A DNA stretch of 64,000 nt from Dysgonamonadaceae bacterium (GCA_031260045.1 JAIRKO010000039.1:1-64000); one strand, 5' to 3'; positions 10,228-21,301 are shown, counted from the first letter of the stretch. Program-made: numbers and translations. The notes: generated by a model not told the origin, from the letters alone.

Positions 10228-11420
10228 GACTCGTTAAAGGTATAACTTAGCGTCAATTTAAAATATTGCTCTTTAATATAAGTCTTTACATCGGGAACAA
10301 TGAGGGAGTATTCAAAAGCAAGGTTCACATACGAACGCCTGTCCGATACCGGCAATCCACAACCGATGCTCACGCCGTATTCCTTGTATCCTGAATCCTT
10401 GATTTTCAGGTAGGAATTTGTGTAATTAAGCCCTGCCCGGTAGCGAATTCGGTTGTAATATTTGTTCGTCATCTGATTGGGGATGTATTCACCTCCCAGA
10501 TTGATTTTCAAGCGGTTGTTCAACTCATTTTTTTTGTCGTAAGATTTGGCGTCAGCCCAGCGTTGAAACAAAATATCCGCTCCGAATGTGTAATGATACA
10601 ACTTGTTATAAGTAAAACCGACGCCGTAAGATTCCGGCATTTCAAATACGGAATCGGCGGTTGAATAATTCGAGGAAACGGCGGTTCCGTTCAATCTGCC
10701 GTGAAACGCCTGTTTAGGCGAATAGGTCATGCCGACAACCAACATTCTGTTTTTCCCGACGGGGCGGTGGTATTGCAAACCGAAATCGCATATCAATCCG
10801 GTTGCGCGAAGCGTATCCACCCAAGAAGTACTGTAACTTTCTGTTACTGTAGTATATAGAACTTTATTATGAATAATATCGCCGTATAAATAAGCCGCTT
10901 TCACGCCCAGCGAAAGTTTGCCGAATAAATCGTACGACAAAGCGCCGTATACCTTGTTCAAACCGCCGTTTCCACGATATTCGGTTACGGCAGATGCGCT
11001 TTCCCATTGCTCCGATCCTCCGAAGTGGTAGCCCACGTAAGAAACCGGTTCAAGCCCCGCTCCAAATCCCATTTTTTTCATCAAAGGAAATTGCAGGGCA
11101 ACGTATTCCAAATTTCCATTGATTTTCCGCTCTTTCTTGCCGCCGTCTTCAAATTGCACCGTTTGCGCCATAGCGCCCAAATCAAACATAAATGTCAGTG
11201 AATCAATGCTTGAAGAGGCAGCAGGATTCATCGGATTAATCATATACGGGCTTCTCACACCGTAGCCGATGCCGCCCATTGCCCGTTGGGGGGCAAAGGA
11301 TTTATCCGCCAACTTCCCGTAACCGTAGCGGGTATAAGGAGAATTGCTGCTATTCTGCGTAAACGCAATAGCCGGAAAAATCGCCATAGCAGCCCACAAA
11401 GCCAATTTAATTTTACTCAT
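10200..11420 (-). CDS. outer membrane beta-barrel protein, hypothetical
   Basis: Signal peptide; PYTRYGYGKLADKSFAPQRAMGGIGYGVRSPYMINPMNPAA; overlaps lptC by 28 nt. Confidence 0.8.
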   Translation of the reverse strand: MSKIKLALWAAMAIFPAIAFTQNSSNSPYTRYGYGKLADKSFAPQRAMGGIGYGVRSPYMINPMNPAASSSIDSLTFMFDLGAMAQTVQFEDGGKKERKINGNLEYVALQFPLMKKMGFGAGLEPVSYVGYHFGGSEQWESASAVTEYRGNGGLNKVYGALSYDLFGKLSLGVKAAYLYGDIIHNKVLYTTVTESYSTSWVDTLRATGLICDFGLQYHRPVGKNRMLVVGMTYSPKQAFHGRLNGTAVSSNYSTADSVFEMPESYGVGFTYNKLYHYTFGADILFQRWADAKSYDKKNELNNRLKINLGGEYIPNQMTNKYYNRIRYRAGLNYTNSYLKIKDSGYKEYGVSIGCGLPVSDRRSYVNLAFEYSLIVPDVKTYIKEQYFKLTLSYTFNESWFFKQKLQ

Positions 11421-11568
11421 ATATATATAATTTGTGGCGGCAAAGGTAAGAAGAATTTCCTTATTGCAAAAGCCCGTCTTCCCCTGCTTGCATAATCAAC
11501 AGGAAAAACCTACCTTTGCCCCGCCAAACGAGAATCAAGATTGTTTTTAATTTTCAATTCCATCATTT

Positions 11569-12417
11569 ATGAAATTTACAAAAATGCACGGAACGGGAAA
11601 CGATTACGTTTATGTTGATTGTTTCGTCGAAAAGGTGGATAATCCCGCCGAACTGGCTGTCCGTATCAGCGACAGGCACAAAGGCGTCGGCTCCGACGGG
11701 CTGGTCTTGATTATGCATTCCGATACCTGCGATTTCAGGATGCGAATGTTCAATGCCGACGGGTCGGAGGCGCAGATGTGCGGCAATGCCTCCCGCTGCA
11801 TCGCCAAATTTGTCTATGACAGGGGTTATATCAGTAAAAAAATTATTACGCTGGAAACCCAAGCCGGCGTGAAAATCCTTGAATTGTTCCCTGAAAACGG
11901 CGAAGTTCACCGAGTGAAAGTCGATATGGGCGAACCTGCTCTGGAAACATCCGAAATTCCCGTGAAGTGGAGCGATAAAACGCTGATTAACCGCGTCGTT
12001 GACTTTGGGCGGGGAAAATATGCCCTCACCTGCGTTTCGATGGGTAATCCCCACGCCGTTATTTTTACGGATGCGGGAGGTATCGACGGTTTGGATTTGG
12101 AAAAAATCGGGGCGAAAATTGAGCATCATCCGATGTTTCCGGAACGGGTGAATGTGGAATTTGTGGAAATCGTTTCGCCCGTCCATGCTCGGATGCGCGT
12201 TTGGGAGCGCGGAAGCGGCGAAACGTTGGCGTGCGGAACGGGCGCGTGCGCGGTGGAAGCCGCCGCCGTCCTGAACAATCGGCTGGAACGAAAAGCAACC
12301 GTTTCCCTGCCGGGCGGCGACCTGGAACTGGAATGGAATGAAGAAAATAATCATATTTACATGACCGGCGATGCGGTAACGGTCTTTGAAGGAGAATGGA
12401 ACGATGATAAAAATTAA
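11569..12417 (+). CDS. dapF: diaminopimelate epimerase
   Basis: [46 protein letters not shown]. Confidence 0.98.
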   Translation: MKFTKMHGTGNDYVYVDCFVEKVDNPAELAVRISDRHKGVGSDGLVLIMHSDTCDFRMRMFNADGSEAQMCGNASRCIAKFVYDRGYISKKIITLETQAGVKILELFPENGEVHRVKVDMGEPALETSEIPVKWSDKTLINRVVDFGRGKYALTCVSMGNPHAVIFTDAGGIDGLDLEKIGAKIEHHPMFPERVNVEFVEIVSPVHARMRVWERGSGETLACGTGACAVEAAAVLNNRLERKATVSLPGGDLELEWNEENNHIYMTGDAVTVFEGEWNDDKN

Positions 12418-13603
12418 TGAACATTACACCGAAATCGGTAATAATTATTTGTTTGCCGAAGTGGCAAAAAGAGTGAGGGAATATAAGGAAAAACATCCCG
12501 AAAAAAAGGTGATTAGCTTGGGAATCGGCGACATAACGCAGCCTATTGCGCCAGCCGTCATTGAGGCGATCATCAAGGCAACGCGGGAAATGGGGAAAGC
12601 GGAAACCCTGCGAGGATACGCTCCCTACGAAGGTTATGATTTTTTGGTAAACGCCATCCTGAAACATGATTTTACCGACCGGCGCATTGCCATCGAAGCC
12701 GATGAAATATTTGTCAGCGACGGCGCCAAAAGCGATACCGGAAATATCGGCGATATTCTGGGCGCGGGCAATCGCGTAGCCGTTACCGACCCTGCCTATC
12801 CGGTTTATGTGGATACCAGCCTGATGGCAGGCAGAAGAATTGAGTTGTTGCCCTGCACGCCGACCAATCAATTTGTTCCCGCTTTCCCGAAAGAAACGGC
12901 GGACGTGATTTACCTCTGTTATCCGAACAATCCGACGGGTACGGTTTTAACAAAAGACCAATTAAAGTTGTGGGTGGATTACGCGGCGGAACACCAATCG
13001 TTGATACTGTATGACGCGGCATATGAAGCATTTGTGTCGCAGGAAAATGTGCCGCACAGCATCTACGAAATCGAAGGCGCGCGGAGGGTAGCGATTGAAT
13101 TTCGGAGTTTTTCCAAGACAGCCGGATTTACCGGTTTGCGTGCCGGTTACACCGTAGTTCCCAAGGATTTAACGGCGAAAACAGCCAAAGGCGAAACGCT
13201 TTCGCTAAACGCGATGTGGAGAAGACGCCAGTCAACCAAATTCAATGGGACTTCCTACATTGTCCAGCGGGGCGCCGAAGCAGTATATTCGCCTGAAGGC
13301 TTGAAACAAACGCGGGAAACAATCGCTTATTACATGCAAAACGCAAAAATCATCAAAGAAGCGCTGGAAAGTTCGGGATTGAAATGCTACGGCGGCGTTA
13401 ACGCGCCCTACGTTTGGTGTCAAACGCCCAATGCGCTGACTTCGTGGGCATTTTTTGATTTACTGCTGAACGACGCCCAAGTCGTGGGAACGCCGGGTTC
13501 GGGTTTCGGCGCTTCAGGGGAAGGCTTTTTCCGGTTCACGGCGTTTGGAAACAGGGAAGATACGCTTGCGGCTGTCGAAAGGATAAAAACGGTGTTGGGA
13601 TAA
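12404..13603 (+). CDS. dapL: LL-diaminopimelate aminotransferase
   Basis: PLP aminotransferase; [47 protein letters not shown]; start [17 protein letters not shown] overlaps the dapF end. Confidence 0.97.
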   Translation: MIKINEHYTEIGNNYLFAEVAKRVREYKEKHPEKKVISLGIGDITQPIAPAVIEAIIKATREMGKAETLRGYAPYEGYDFLVNAILKHDFTDRRIAIEADEIFVSDGAKSDTGNIGDILGAGNRVAVTDPAYPVYVDTSLMAGRRIELLPCTPTNQFVPAFPKETADVIYLCYPNNPTGTVLTKDQLKLWVDYAAEHQSLILYDAAYEAFVSQENVPHSIYEIEGARRVAIEFRSFSKTAGFTGLRAGYTVVPKDLTAKTAKGETLSLNAMWRRRQSTKFNGTSYIVQRGAEAVYSPEGLKQTRETIAYYMQNAKIIKEALESSGLKCYGGVNAPYVWCQTPNALTSWAFFDLLLNDAQVVGTPGSGFGASGEGFFRFTAFGNREDTLAAVERIKTVLG

Positions 13604-13631
13604 TGTTTATTAGTTCAGATTATTTTTCACA

Positions 13632-15368
13632 CTACTTTGTTTTCCAGCTTTTACCATTGAGGGTAACTACGTACAGACCTTTTTTCAAAGGTATGTCGGT
13701 TTGCCCTGCCGGAATGTTTTTGGAAAAAAGCAATTTACCGTTTAGGTCGTATACATTCAATATTCCCGGCAATAGTGTGTTGACGGATAATTCTTCGGAA
13801 TTGAAGTAAACTGTCGCTGAGGTATGTATTACAGGTAGTTTTATGTCTGTGCCGACGGTTGTTTGCAGGTAAAGTCCCATTTCCGACAGGGTTGGGTTCA
13901 GTCGGGAGGACTCAATTGTTAGCCGCAGGCGGCTTGATTTGACGGTCGGAAAGCGTAGAATACGTTTGTAGCCAACGGTTGAGGCATTGACGATTTCTTT
14001 CCATTCGTCGCCCATAAAATATTCAAACTTAAATTGTTCGATTCGTTGTCCGATGCGAATGTTTTCCTGCAATAACAGCAAATCGAACATAATTTCATTC
14101 TCGAACGTAAAATTGATTACGGAAGTTGTATCTCTGTCGGCAGTAGTCCAAAAAGTGTTGTAATCGCCGTCGGTCAATCCCTGCATATTTATGCCGTTTC
14201 CGCAAGTTGCCATTGTGCCGGTCAGTAGGTTTTCCGCAAATGTTTTGTTTCGTATTTCTGCGAATTTCAGCAGATTCTGGACATCGTTTTCGTGAAGCAG
14301 TCCTCGTTGGTCGGGCGGAACATTGAGTAGCAAGACTGAATTTCGTCCCACAGAATTGCAGTAAATATCGAAAAGCATTTCCGGTGTTTTCACTTCCGAA
14401 TCCTCCTCTTGGTGATAAAACCAGCCCGGACGGATAGATACGTCCGATTCGGACGGAAACCATATCAGGTTTTCCGCCTGTGAGATAGCGTCTCTTGTTC
14501 CGAGTTTCATGTCGGTTGCGAATTGTCCCTGAAAAATCAGGGCTGCCTCTTCCGGCGGTACGGAAGATAAGCTCTCGTAGTTTTTTATTTTCCACGAACA
14601 GACGCTCCATTCCTCATCGCGGGCAACACCGTTTTCGTTGCCAACCCAGCGCACATCGCTACCGGCGATAGCCATCACTGCATTCGGCTGCAATTCGCGC
14701 ACGGTCGAAAAAAAACGCTCCCAGTCATAAACCTGTGTTTTGCCGTTTGGGCCTTCTCCGTTTGCGCCGTCAAACCAGACTTCGCCGATTTCGCCGTATC
14801 CGGTCAGGAGTTCAGTCAGTTGCGCCGTAAAATAATCGTTATAGGCTTCGGAGCCGAAAGTCGTAGCGTTTCTGTCCCACGGCGAGAGATAGAACCCGAA
14901 CTTAACGCCGTGTTTTGCACATGCGTCGGCAACTTCTTTTACCATATCGCCCTGCCCGTTTTTCCACAAACTGTTTTTGACGCAGTGTTCCGTATGTTCG
15001 GTTTGCCAGAGGCAAAAACCGTCGTGATGTTTTGCCGTCAGGATCACTAAGCCGAAGCCTGCATTTTTCAGCGTTTTCACCCATTGTTCGGCGTCTAATT
15101 GCGTGGGATTGAAAATATGCGGATCTTCCTTACCCGTACCCCATTCGTTGCCGGTAAACGTATTGACCCCAAAATGAATAAAGGCAATCGTTTCCAATTT
15201 TTGCCACTCAAACTGTCGTGGAGACGGACTCAGACAGGCGGCGGCAGCGATCCGTTCTTCCATCGAAGTGTCCTCATCGAAACGCAGATAGTTAACGTAC
15301 GACAAATCTCGGGAGTAACTTACAATTACCACCATAAATAAACATAGTATAATTAGATTTAATTTCAT
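13632..15368 (-). CDS. alpha-L-fucosidase (GH29) with discoidin-like region and T9SS-type C-terminus
   Basis: WQKLETIAFIHFGVNTFTGNEWGTGKEDP; AKHHDGFCLW; EVWFDGANGEGPNG; terminal VYDLNGKLLFSKNIPAGQTDIPLKKGLYVVTLNGKSWKTK. Confidence 0.92.
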   Translation of the reverse strand: MKLNLIILCLFMVVIVSYSRDLSYVNYLRFDEDTSMEERIAAAACLSPSPRQFEWQKLETIAFIHFGVNTFTGNEWGTGKEDPHIFNPTQLDAEQWVKTLKNAGFGLVILTAKHHDGFCLWQTEHTEHCVKNSLWKNGQGDMVKEVADACAKHGVKFGFYLSPWDRNATTFGSEAYNDYFTAQLTELLTGYGEIGEVWFDGANGEGPNGKTQVYDWERFFSTVRELQPNAVMAIAGSDVRWVGNENGVARDEEWSVCSWKIKNYESLSSVPPEEAALIFQGQFATDMKLGTRDAISQAENLIWFPSESDVSIRPGWFYHQEEDSEVKTPEMLFDIYCNSVGRNSVLLLNVPPDQRGLLHENDVQNLLKFAEIRNKTFAENLLTGTMATCGNGINMQGLTDGDYNTFWTTADRDTTSVINFTFENEIMFDLLLLQENIRIGQRIEQFKFEYFMGDEWKEIVNASTVGYKRILRFPTVKSSRLRLTIESSRLNPTLSEMGLYLQTTVGTDIKLPVIHTSATVYFNSEELSVNTLLPGILNVYDLNGKLLFSKNIPAGQTDIPLKKGLYVVTLNGKSWKTK

Positions 15369-15427
15369 ATTCTTACACTCTTAGTTCTTATTGCGGGGTT
15401 ATACCTTTTTCCCTGCAAAACATTCAC

Positions 15428-16204
15428 TTATTTGGACTGCGAAGCCGCCGACCGCAACCGAATAGCCGTAAAAACCTTTTTGGTATATAACGGGAAATCC
15501 CCTTGAAGAATCCATCCATAGTAGCCCGGATCTTCGCGAAGCACTTTTTCCGCCAAACGACCTTTGTATTTTCCAAAATTAATAATTTCCTGCTTTTGGT
15601 CGTTGTAAACAAGCCGCCCGGCAAAATCCGCATTATTACTGTACGCCGAATATTCGGAAAGAAAATTAATATCGTTCGTCAAATCGGGATAACGGTCTAA
15701 CTGCGATTGCAGGACTTCGTAAGTGGCTTTTGTATCGGCTTCCGCCGAATGAGCGTTTTCCATTTCCTTGTTGCAGTAGAACTTATAAGCGGCTCCGAGG
15801 GTTCGCTGTTCTTTTTTGTGGAAAATGGTTTGAACGTCAACGAATTTCCGTTTCATCAAATCAATATCCACGTCGGCGCGTAGAAATTCTTCTGCCAACA
15901 GGGGAATATCAAAGCGGTTGGAATTATATCCGGCAAGGTCGCAACCTTCGATTTGCGCAGCAAGCGATTTGGCAATCATCCGGAACACGGGCGCGTCTTT
16001 CACATCTTCGTCCGTGATGCCGTGAATGGCTGTTGTTTCGGGAGGGATGGGTATTTCGGGATTAATCAGGCGGGTTTTGCTTTCTTCATCGCCATTGGGA
16101 TAAATTTTCAGACAGGATATTTCTACTATCCTGTCCGAAACAATATTAACGCCCGTTGTTTCCAAATCGAAAAAAACGAGCGGGTTTTTTAAATTCAACT
16201 TCAC
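15428..16204 (-). CDS. 3'-5' exonuclease, DnaQ/epsilon-like
   Basis: FFDLETTGVNIVSDRIVEIS; GYNSNRFDIPLL; NAHSAEADTKATYEVL (DEDDh exonuclease). Confidence 0.93.
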   Translation of the reverse strand: MKLNLKNPLVFFDLETTGVNIVSDRIVEISCLKIYPNGDEESKTRLINPEIPIPPETTAIHGITDEDVKDAPVFRMIAKSLAAQIEGCDLAGYNSNRFDIPLLAEEFLRADVDIDLMKRKFVDVQTIFHKKEQRTLGAAYKFYCNKEMENAHSAEADTKATYEVLQSQLDRYPDLTNDINFLSEYSAYSNNADFAGRLVYNDQKQEIINFGKYKGRLAEKVLREDPGYYGWILQGDFPLYTKKVFTAIRLRSAASQSK

Positions 16205-16213
16205 TTTTGCGTT

Positions 16214-17338
16214 TTATTCGTTTAACATCATCGGCATCAACAGCATCAACAGGTCTTCATTCTCTTCGTTTTCGGCGGGCAATACCAATCCCGCGCGGGC
16301 AGGATCGCCCAACTCCAAAATCACTTCCGAAGAAAGGATATTATTCAGGATTTCAATCAGATACACGCCCTTGAAACCGATGCTTAGCGGTTCGCCGTCG
16401 TAAACGCAAGCCACTTTTTCTTCGGCGGAAGTGGAATAATCAATGTCTTGGGTCGAAATAACAATTGTATTCGGGGAAACGCTCAGTTTGACCAGCGAAC
16501 TCGTCGGATTGGCAAAAACCGTTACCCGCTTCAAAGCGTTTGTAAACAGCAGCCGGTCGACGACTACTTTATAGGGATTTCCTTTGGGAATCACGCCGTT
16601 ATAGTTCGGATATTTTCCTTCTATCAAGCGGGAAATAATTTCCATTTTTCCCATTTGAATGTAAGCGTTGTTTTCGTCAAAACCGACGTCAACGGTTCCA
16701 GTTTCTTTCGGAAGCACGGTTCGCAAAAGGTTTGCCGGTTTCTTGGGAAGAATAAAAGACGTTTTTTCGTTGCCTTTTGCCGAAAAATCCTTGAACCGCA
16801 CCAATTTATGACCGTCGGAAGCAACGAAAACAATGTTGCTGTCGGAAATATCGAAATAAACCCCGTTCATTACCGGGCGCAGGTCGTCTTCCGCCGTAGC
16901 GAATAACGTCCGGCTGATACCGCTCAGCAATTGTTCTGCGGGAATTGTTATCCGCGTCGCATCGTCGCTCAACGGTTTTGCCTGCGGATATTCGTCGCCG
17001 CGTTCGGCAATAAAATTGTATTTCCCGTTTTCGTAATATATAAACAACTCCAGCGTTTCATCATTGATGTCGAAAGTAATCGGCTGTTCCGGCAACTCTT
17101 TCAGGGAATCCATCAAATTTTTGGAAGGAATGGCAAATACGCCCGCGCCGTCGGGTTCTTGCACTTCGACGGAAGTAATCATGCGTGTTTCACTGTCGGC
17201 TGCGGTAATAGTCAATTGATTTCCGTTTAATTCAAACAGGAAACAATCCAGTATGGGAATTGCACTTTTGGAAGCGATAACTCTGCCTACTATTTGTAAG
17301 TGGCTTGATAAAGAACTACTTGATACAACGAATTTCAT
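16214..17338 (-). CDS. dnaN: DNA polymerase III beta clamp
   Basis: MKFVVSSSSLSSHLQIVGRVIASKSAIPILDCFLFEL and C-terminal LVLPAENEENEDLLMLLMPMMLNE. Confidence 0.97.
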   Translation of the reverse strand: MKFVVSSSSLSSHLQIVGRVIASKSAIPILDCFLFELNGNQLTITAADSETRMITSVEVQEPDGAGVFAIPSKNLMDSLKELPEQPITFDINDETLELFIYYENGKYNFIAERGDEYPQAKPLSDDATRITIPAEQLLSGISRTLFATAEDDLRPVMNGVYFDISDSNIVFVASDGHKLVRFKDFSAKGNEKTSFILPKKPANLLRTVLPKETGTVDVGFDENNAYIQMGKMEIISRLIEGKYPNYNGVIPKGNPYKVVVDRLLFTNALKRVTVFANPTSSLVKLSVSPNTIVISTQDIDYSTSAEEKVACVYDGEPLSIGFKGVYLIEILNNILSSEVILELGDPARAGLVLPAENEENEDLLMLLMPMMLNE

Positions 17339-17428
17339 AGATATTTCAATTTTAAAAATTATTTTGCGACTGCAAATGTAAGATAATTTTTTAAATTCAC
17401 GTTTGTATGTGGGGTGTAATTCTAAAAA

Positions 17429-17456
17429 GTAGGGGCGAAAAATTTTTCGCCCCTAC
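17429..17456. repeat. perfect 28-nt palindrome
   Basis: GTAGGGGCGAAAAATTTTTCGCCCCTAC between divergent dnaN and thiS. Confidence 0.85.
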
Positions 17457-17539
17457 GGAATTATTTGTACGCGAAGGCGCAATATAACCCCGCATACAAA
17501 TTTTTTCCTAACTTTGCCCCACAAAAATTCCCCAACCCA

Positions 17540-17740
17540 ATGAAAATAATTCTAAACGACAAACCGTATGCGATAGCAGAGAACACAACGCTCGCCGCCT
17601 TTATCGCAATGCTGGAATTGAAACCGGAAGGCATCGCGATTGCCATTAACAACCACGTCGTTCCAAAAGACCGGTGGGCGAAAACGCGCCTGACGGACAA
17701 AATGGAACTGACGTTAATTCACGCCGTATCAGGAGGATAA
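17540..17740 (+). CDS. thiS: sulfur carrier protein ThiS
   Basis: MKIILNDKPYAIAENTTLAAFIAML...IAINNHVVPKDRW...HAVSGG with C-terminal GG. Confidence 0.93.
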   Translation: MKIILNDKPYAIAENTTLAAFIAMLELKPEGIAIAINNHVVPKDRWAKTRLTDKMELTLIHAVSGG

Positions 17741-17743
17741 ACA

Positions 17744-18982
17744 ATGAAACCGATTATCGTTACAACCGAACATCTTTTTGAAAAAGAAGCCCCCGCCCTG
17801 AACGCTCTGTTTGAACGGGGTATGGAAACTTTGCACCTGCGGAAACCCGCCGCAACGGCAACCGAATTGGAAAACCTGCTCCGGCAAATCGACGAACGTT
17901 TTCACCGCCGAATTGTTTTGCACGACCATTTCCCGCTCGCCGATACATTCCGTTTGAAAGGCGTACACCTGAACCGGCGAAACCCCGAACCTCCCGCGCA
18001 AGCGACGACTTGTTCGGTTTCGCGTTCCTGCCACTCCATCAAGGAATTGGAACACATTGCCGGATTTAATTATGTCTTCCTCAGTCCGATTTTCGACAGC
18101 ATATCCAAAACCGGTTATATGCGCGCTTTTACCCCCGAAGATTTATCAAACGCCCAATCCGCCGGATTAATCAACAGGCGGGTTATTGCTTTGGGCGGAA
18201 TTGATGCGGAAAATATATCCGTTGCCGACAAATACGGTTTCGGAGGTGTGGCGATAACCGGCGCTTTGTGGGGAAATTTTCCGGAAAACGGGAACACCGC
18301 CGCCCTTTTGGAACGCTTCGACCGTTTGCAGACGGCTTGCAGGCGAGCCGCTTTGCAGCATGGTGGACTGCTGTTTATCACGCATCAAACGGAACGTTAT
18401 ACCTATCTTCAATCAATGGAAATCGCATTGCAGGGCGGTTGCCGCATGATTCAACTGCGCATGAAAGAGGCGTCGCCCCGCGAAGTCGAGCAAACGGGAA
18501 TTGCGGCGCAAACGCTTTGTCGGAAATACGGCGCCGACCTTTACATCAACGACCACGTGGAAATTTGCAAGCGCGTCGGCGCCGCCGGCGTTCATTTGGG
18601 CAAATCGGACATGCCGCTCCGCGAAGCCCGAAAAATACTCGGCAAGCGTTTCATCATCGGCGGAACAGCCAACACGTTTGACGACATCCTGAGCCTGAAT
18701 GCCGAAGGGGCGGACTACATCGGGCTGGGACCTTTCCGCTTCACGACGACGAAGAAGGATTTAAGTCCCCTGATCGGTTTAACGGGTTACAAACAAATCA
18801 TGGAACAATGCCGCAAGCAAGGGATCGACCTGCCCGTTTTTGCCATCGGCGGCATTACATCCGGCGACATTCCGCCCATATTAAATACCGGAATAAAGGG
18901 AATTGCGATGTCTTCGGCTATTTTGCAGGCGGAAAAACCGGTGGAGGAGGCGGGGCGGATTTGCGAAAAAGAGTTAAGTTGA
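17744..18982 (+). CDS. thiE: two-domain thiamine phosphate synthase (TenI/ThiE-like domain fused to ThiE)
   Basis: N-terminal half ETLHLRKP...LHDHFPLADTFRLKGVHLNRR...ALGGI; C-terminal half QLRMKEASPREV...YINDHVEICKRVGAAGVHLGKSDMP...IGGTANTFDDI...AIGGI. Confidence 0.93.
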   Translation: MKPIIVTTEHLFEKEAPALNALFERGMETLHLRKPAATATELENLLRQIDERFHRRIVLHDHFPLADTFRLKGVHLNRRNPEPPAQATTCSVSRSCHSIKELEHIAGFNYVFLSPIFDSISKTGYMRAFTPEDLSNAQSAGLINRRVIALGGIDAENISVADKYGFGGVAITGALWGNFPENGNTAALLERFDRLQTACRRAALQHGGLLFITHQTERYTYLQSMEIALQGGCRMIQLRMKEASPREVEQTGIAAQTLCRKYGADLYINDHVEICKRVGAAGVHLGKSDMPLREARKILGKRFIIGGTANTFDDILSLNAEGADYIGLGPFRFTTTKKDLSPLIGLTGYKQIMEQCRKQGIDLPVFAIGGITSGDIPPILNTGIKGIAMSSAILQAEKPVEEAGRICEKELS

Positions 18983-19018
18983 CTGCATTCCAATAAGAAC
19001 AGTTAAAATTCTTAACTC

Positions 19019-20245
19019 TTAGTTCTTAAAGATTTTCTTAAAAGCAAGTTTTTTCCCATACATCAAAATACCGGTTCTGTATATTTTCGCAACGACCTTG
19101 ATAATAAATATTACGCAGGCAAACAACAGGGCGACCGACAGCAAAAGTTCCCACCAACTCACGCCGTAGGGAATGCGAACCATCATCACAACCGGCGAAG
19201 TGAAAGGGAAGAAAGACGTCCAGAACGCCAACTGCCCGTCGGGGCTTTGTGCGCAGGAAATCCCTATGGAAAACGCAACCACAATCAGGATGGTTAGAGG
19301 CATGATGTATTGCTGGGCGTCTTCAGGGCTGTCGACAATCGCGCCGACTGCCGCAAAAAGCGAGGCGTAGAGCAGGTATCCGCCGATGAAAAACAGGATA
19401 AAAAAGAGGGAGAGTTCGGCGATATTAATCGCGTTGAGCGTGTGGCTGAATTGGAAAACAGCCGGATTGCCCGCCAGTAACAACGCACCGTTTTGCTGAA
19501 CGCCCAACAAAAGCAACGCCCAAATACCGAATTGCGTGATGCCGACCAAACCGATGCCGACCAATTTTCCCATCATCAAATCGAACGGTTTAGCCGACGA
19601 GATGATGATTTCCACAATTCTGCTCGATTTTTCTTCCATCACGCCTTGCATTACCATGCCGCCGTAGATCATAATAAACATGTAAATCAGAAAGGAAAGC
19701 CCCATGCCGATGAGGGCGCTTGTTTCCGGCGCTTGCGTTTCGTTGCCCGTTTCGCCGTCCCACCCGACGGATTTGAGGTTCAGTTTGATTTTGCTTCCGT
19801 CGATAATTTGCCGGAGATTGGGGATGTTGTAGGATGCTAATTTTTTATCGCTCAGGTAATCGTTCAGCGCGGAGGTGATGGCGTTTTTCACGCTGCCCGC
19901 CACCGGTTTTGAGGAATATAGCGCGATGGCATCCGGATTTGTCAATAAATCGGCGGAAATAACCAATGTGGCGTAAACCGGTTCGGAGGAATGTTTTCTA
20001 AATTCCTCAAAGCCGGTCTGCGCCTTGATAAACCGACAGCCGCCGGCGCGTTCCAATACCGGAAAATATTCGCCGGTCGCATCAACGACAACGATTGTTT
20101 CGGTTTTTTCCGCACTGATCGACTCAAGAAAGAATATTCCCGCCGACAGTCCGGCAAACAGAAAGGGTATGAAAATTGTTAGGAAAATAAACGATTTTTT
20201 CTTTATGCGGGTCAGGTATTCGCGTTGGATGATGATACTTTTCAT
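19019..20245 (-). CDS. ABC transporter permease, NatB/ABC-2 family
   Basis: Multiple TM segments; MQGVMEEKSSRIVEIIISSAKPFDLMMGKLVGIGLVGITQFGIW. Confidence 0.9.
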   Translation of the reverse strand: MKSIIIQREYLTRIKKKSFIFLTIFIPFLFAGLSAGIFFLESISAEKTETIVVVDATGEYFPVLERAGGCRFIKAQTGFEEFRKHSSEPVYATLVISADLLTNPDAIALYSSKPVAGSVKNAITSALNDYLSDKKLASYNIPNLRQIIDGSKIKLNLKSVGWDGETGNETQAPETSALIGMGLSFLIYMFIMIYGGMVMQGVMEEKSSRIVEIIISSAKPFDLMMGKLVGIGLVGITQFGIWALLLLGVQQNGALLLAGNPAVFQFSHTLNAINIAELSLFFILFFIGGYLLYASLFAAVGAIVDSPEDAQQYIMPLTILIVVAFSIGISCAQSPDGQLAFWTSFFPFTSPVVMMVRIPYGVSWWELLLSVALLFACVIFIIKVVAKIYRTGILMYGKKLAFKKIFKN

Positions 20246-20313
20246 ATTTAAATATTCCTAAATTAGTTCATATTATTTTTTCTGGATTGCGACTAACATA
20301 ATTCTCAAAATTA

Positions 20314-21216
20314 TTAATTACGAATGGATTGAATAAAAATTTCATTCATCGAGGGTATTTCTTCCTCAAAAGCGGTGATTGCGTTGTTTTTCAGCAGGCT
20401 GTAAAGAAAATCCGCATGGGAAATATCGGCGTTTTTCTTGATTCGGAACCAGTGGCTTCGAGCGTCTTTTCCCTGACTTAGGATTTCGCAAATCCCCGTC
20501 CCGTCGACCAAACAATCGGTTTCGGAACGTATTCGGAAAATATGCTGTTTGTGGTCGTTGCGGATTTGATGCACGCTGCCACTCAGCACGACTTTCGACT
20601 TGTTGATTAACGCGATTTCATCGCAAATTTCTTCCACCGAAGCCATGTTGTGGGTGGAAAAAATGATGGTTTTGCCCGTTGCTTTCAACCGAAGAATTTC
20701 ATTTTTTAACATTTCCGTATTGACGGGATCGAAACCGCTGAAAGGCTCGTCGAAAACCAGCAATTCCGGGTCGTGTATGACGGTAACGATGAACTGCACT
20801 TTTTGCTGCATCCCTTTTGAAAGTTCTTCCGGTTTTTTGTTCAACCACGAAAGAATGTCGAATTTCTCGCACCACATTTTGAGTCGTTTTTCGGCTTCCG
20901 CAGCCGAAAGTCCCTTTAAGCGGGCTAAATACACGACCTGCTCGCCGACTTTCATTTTCCGGTACAAACCCCGTTCTTCGGGCATATAACCGATATTGAA
21001 AATATCGTCGGCGGCGGGGGGGCGGTTTTTGAAGAAAACTCCGCCGCTGTTGGGCGCGATAATCCGCGTAATAATTCGGATGAGCGTTGTTTTCCCCGCG
21101 CCGTTAGGACCTAAGAGACCGAAAATTTTCCCTTCGGGAATCCGCACATTGACTTTATTTAGCGCCAAATGCCCTGAATATTCTTTAACTACATCTTTGG
21201 TTTCGAGAAATGCCAT
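20314..21216 (-). CDS. ABC transporter ATP-binding protein (NatA-like)
   Basis: GLLGPNGAGKTTLIRIITRI; LSKGMQQKVQF; LLVFDEPFSGFDP. Confidence 0.96.
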   Translation of the reverse strand: MAFLETKDVVKEYSGHLALNKVNVRIPEGKIFGLLGPNGAGKTTLIRIITRIIAPNSGGVFFKNRPPAADDIFNIGYMPEERGLYRKMKVGEQVVYLARLKGLSAAEAEKRLKMWCEKFDILSWLNKKPEELSKGMQQKVQFIVTVIHDPELLVFDEPFSGFDPVNTEMLKNEILRLKATGKTIIFSTHNMASVEEICDEIALINKSKVVLSGSVHQIRNDHKQHIFRIRSETDCLVDGTGICEILSQGKDARSHWFRIKKNADISHADFLYSLLKNNAITAFEEEIPSMNEIFIQSIRN

Positions 21217-21301
21217 GTTTTTGTAAAATTAAAAAACAAAATTACGGGATATATTTGGTTCCGGCAAATTAGTTAGAAATAAGAGTTAAGAACGAAGAAT
21301 A

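Noticed and set aside
11563-12871. ORFs 11563..12354 and 12065..12871 on the minus strand
   Set aside because: Antisense to dapF and dapL, which are unambiguous.
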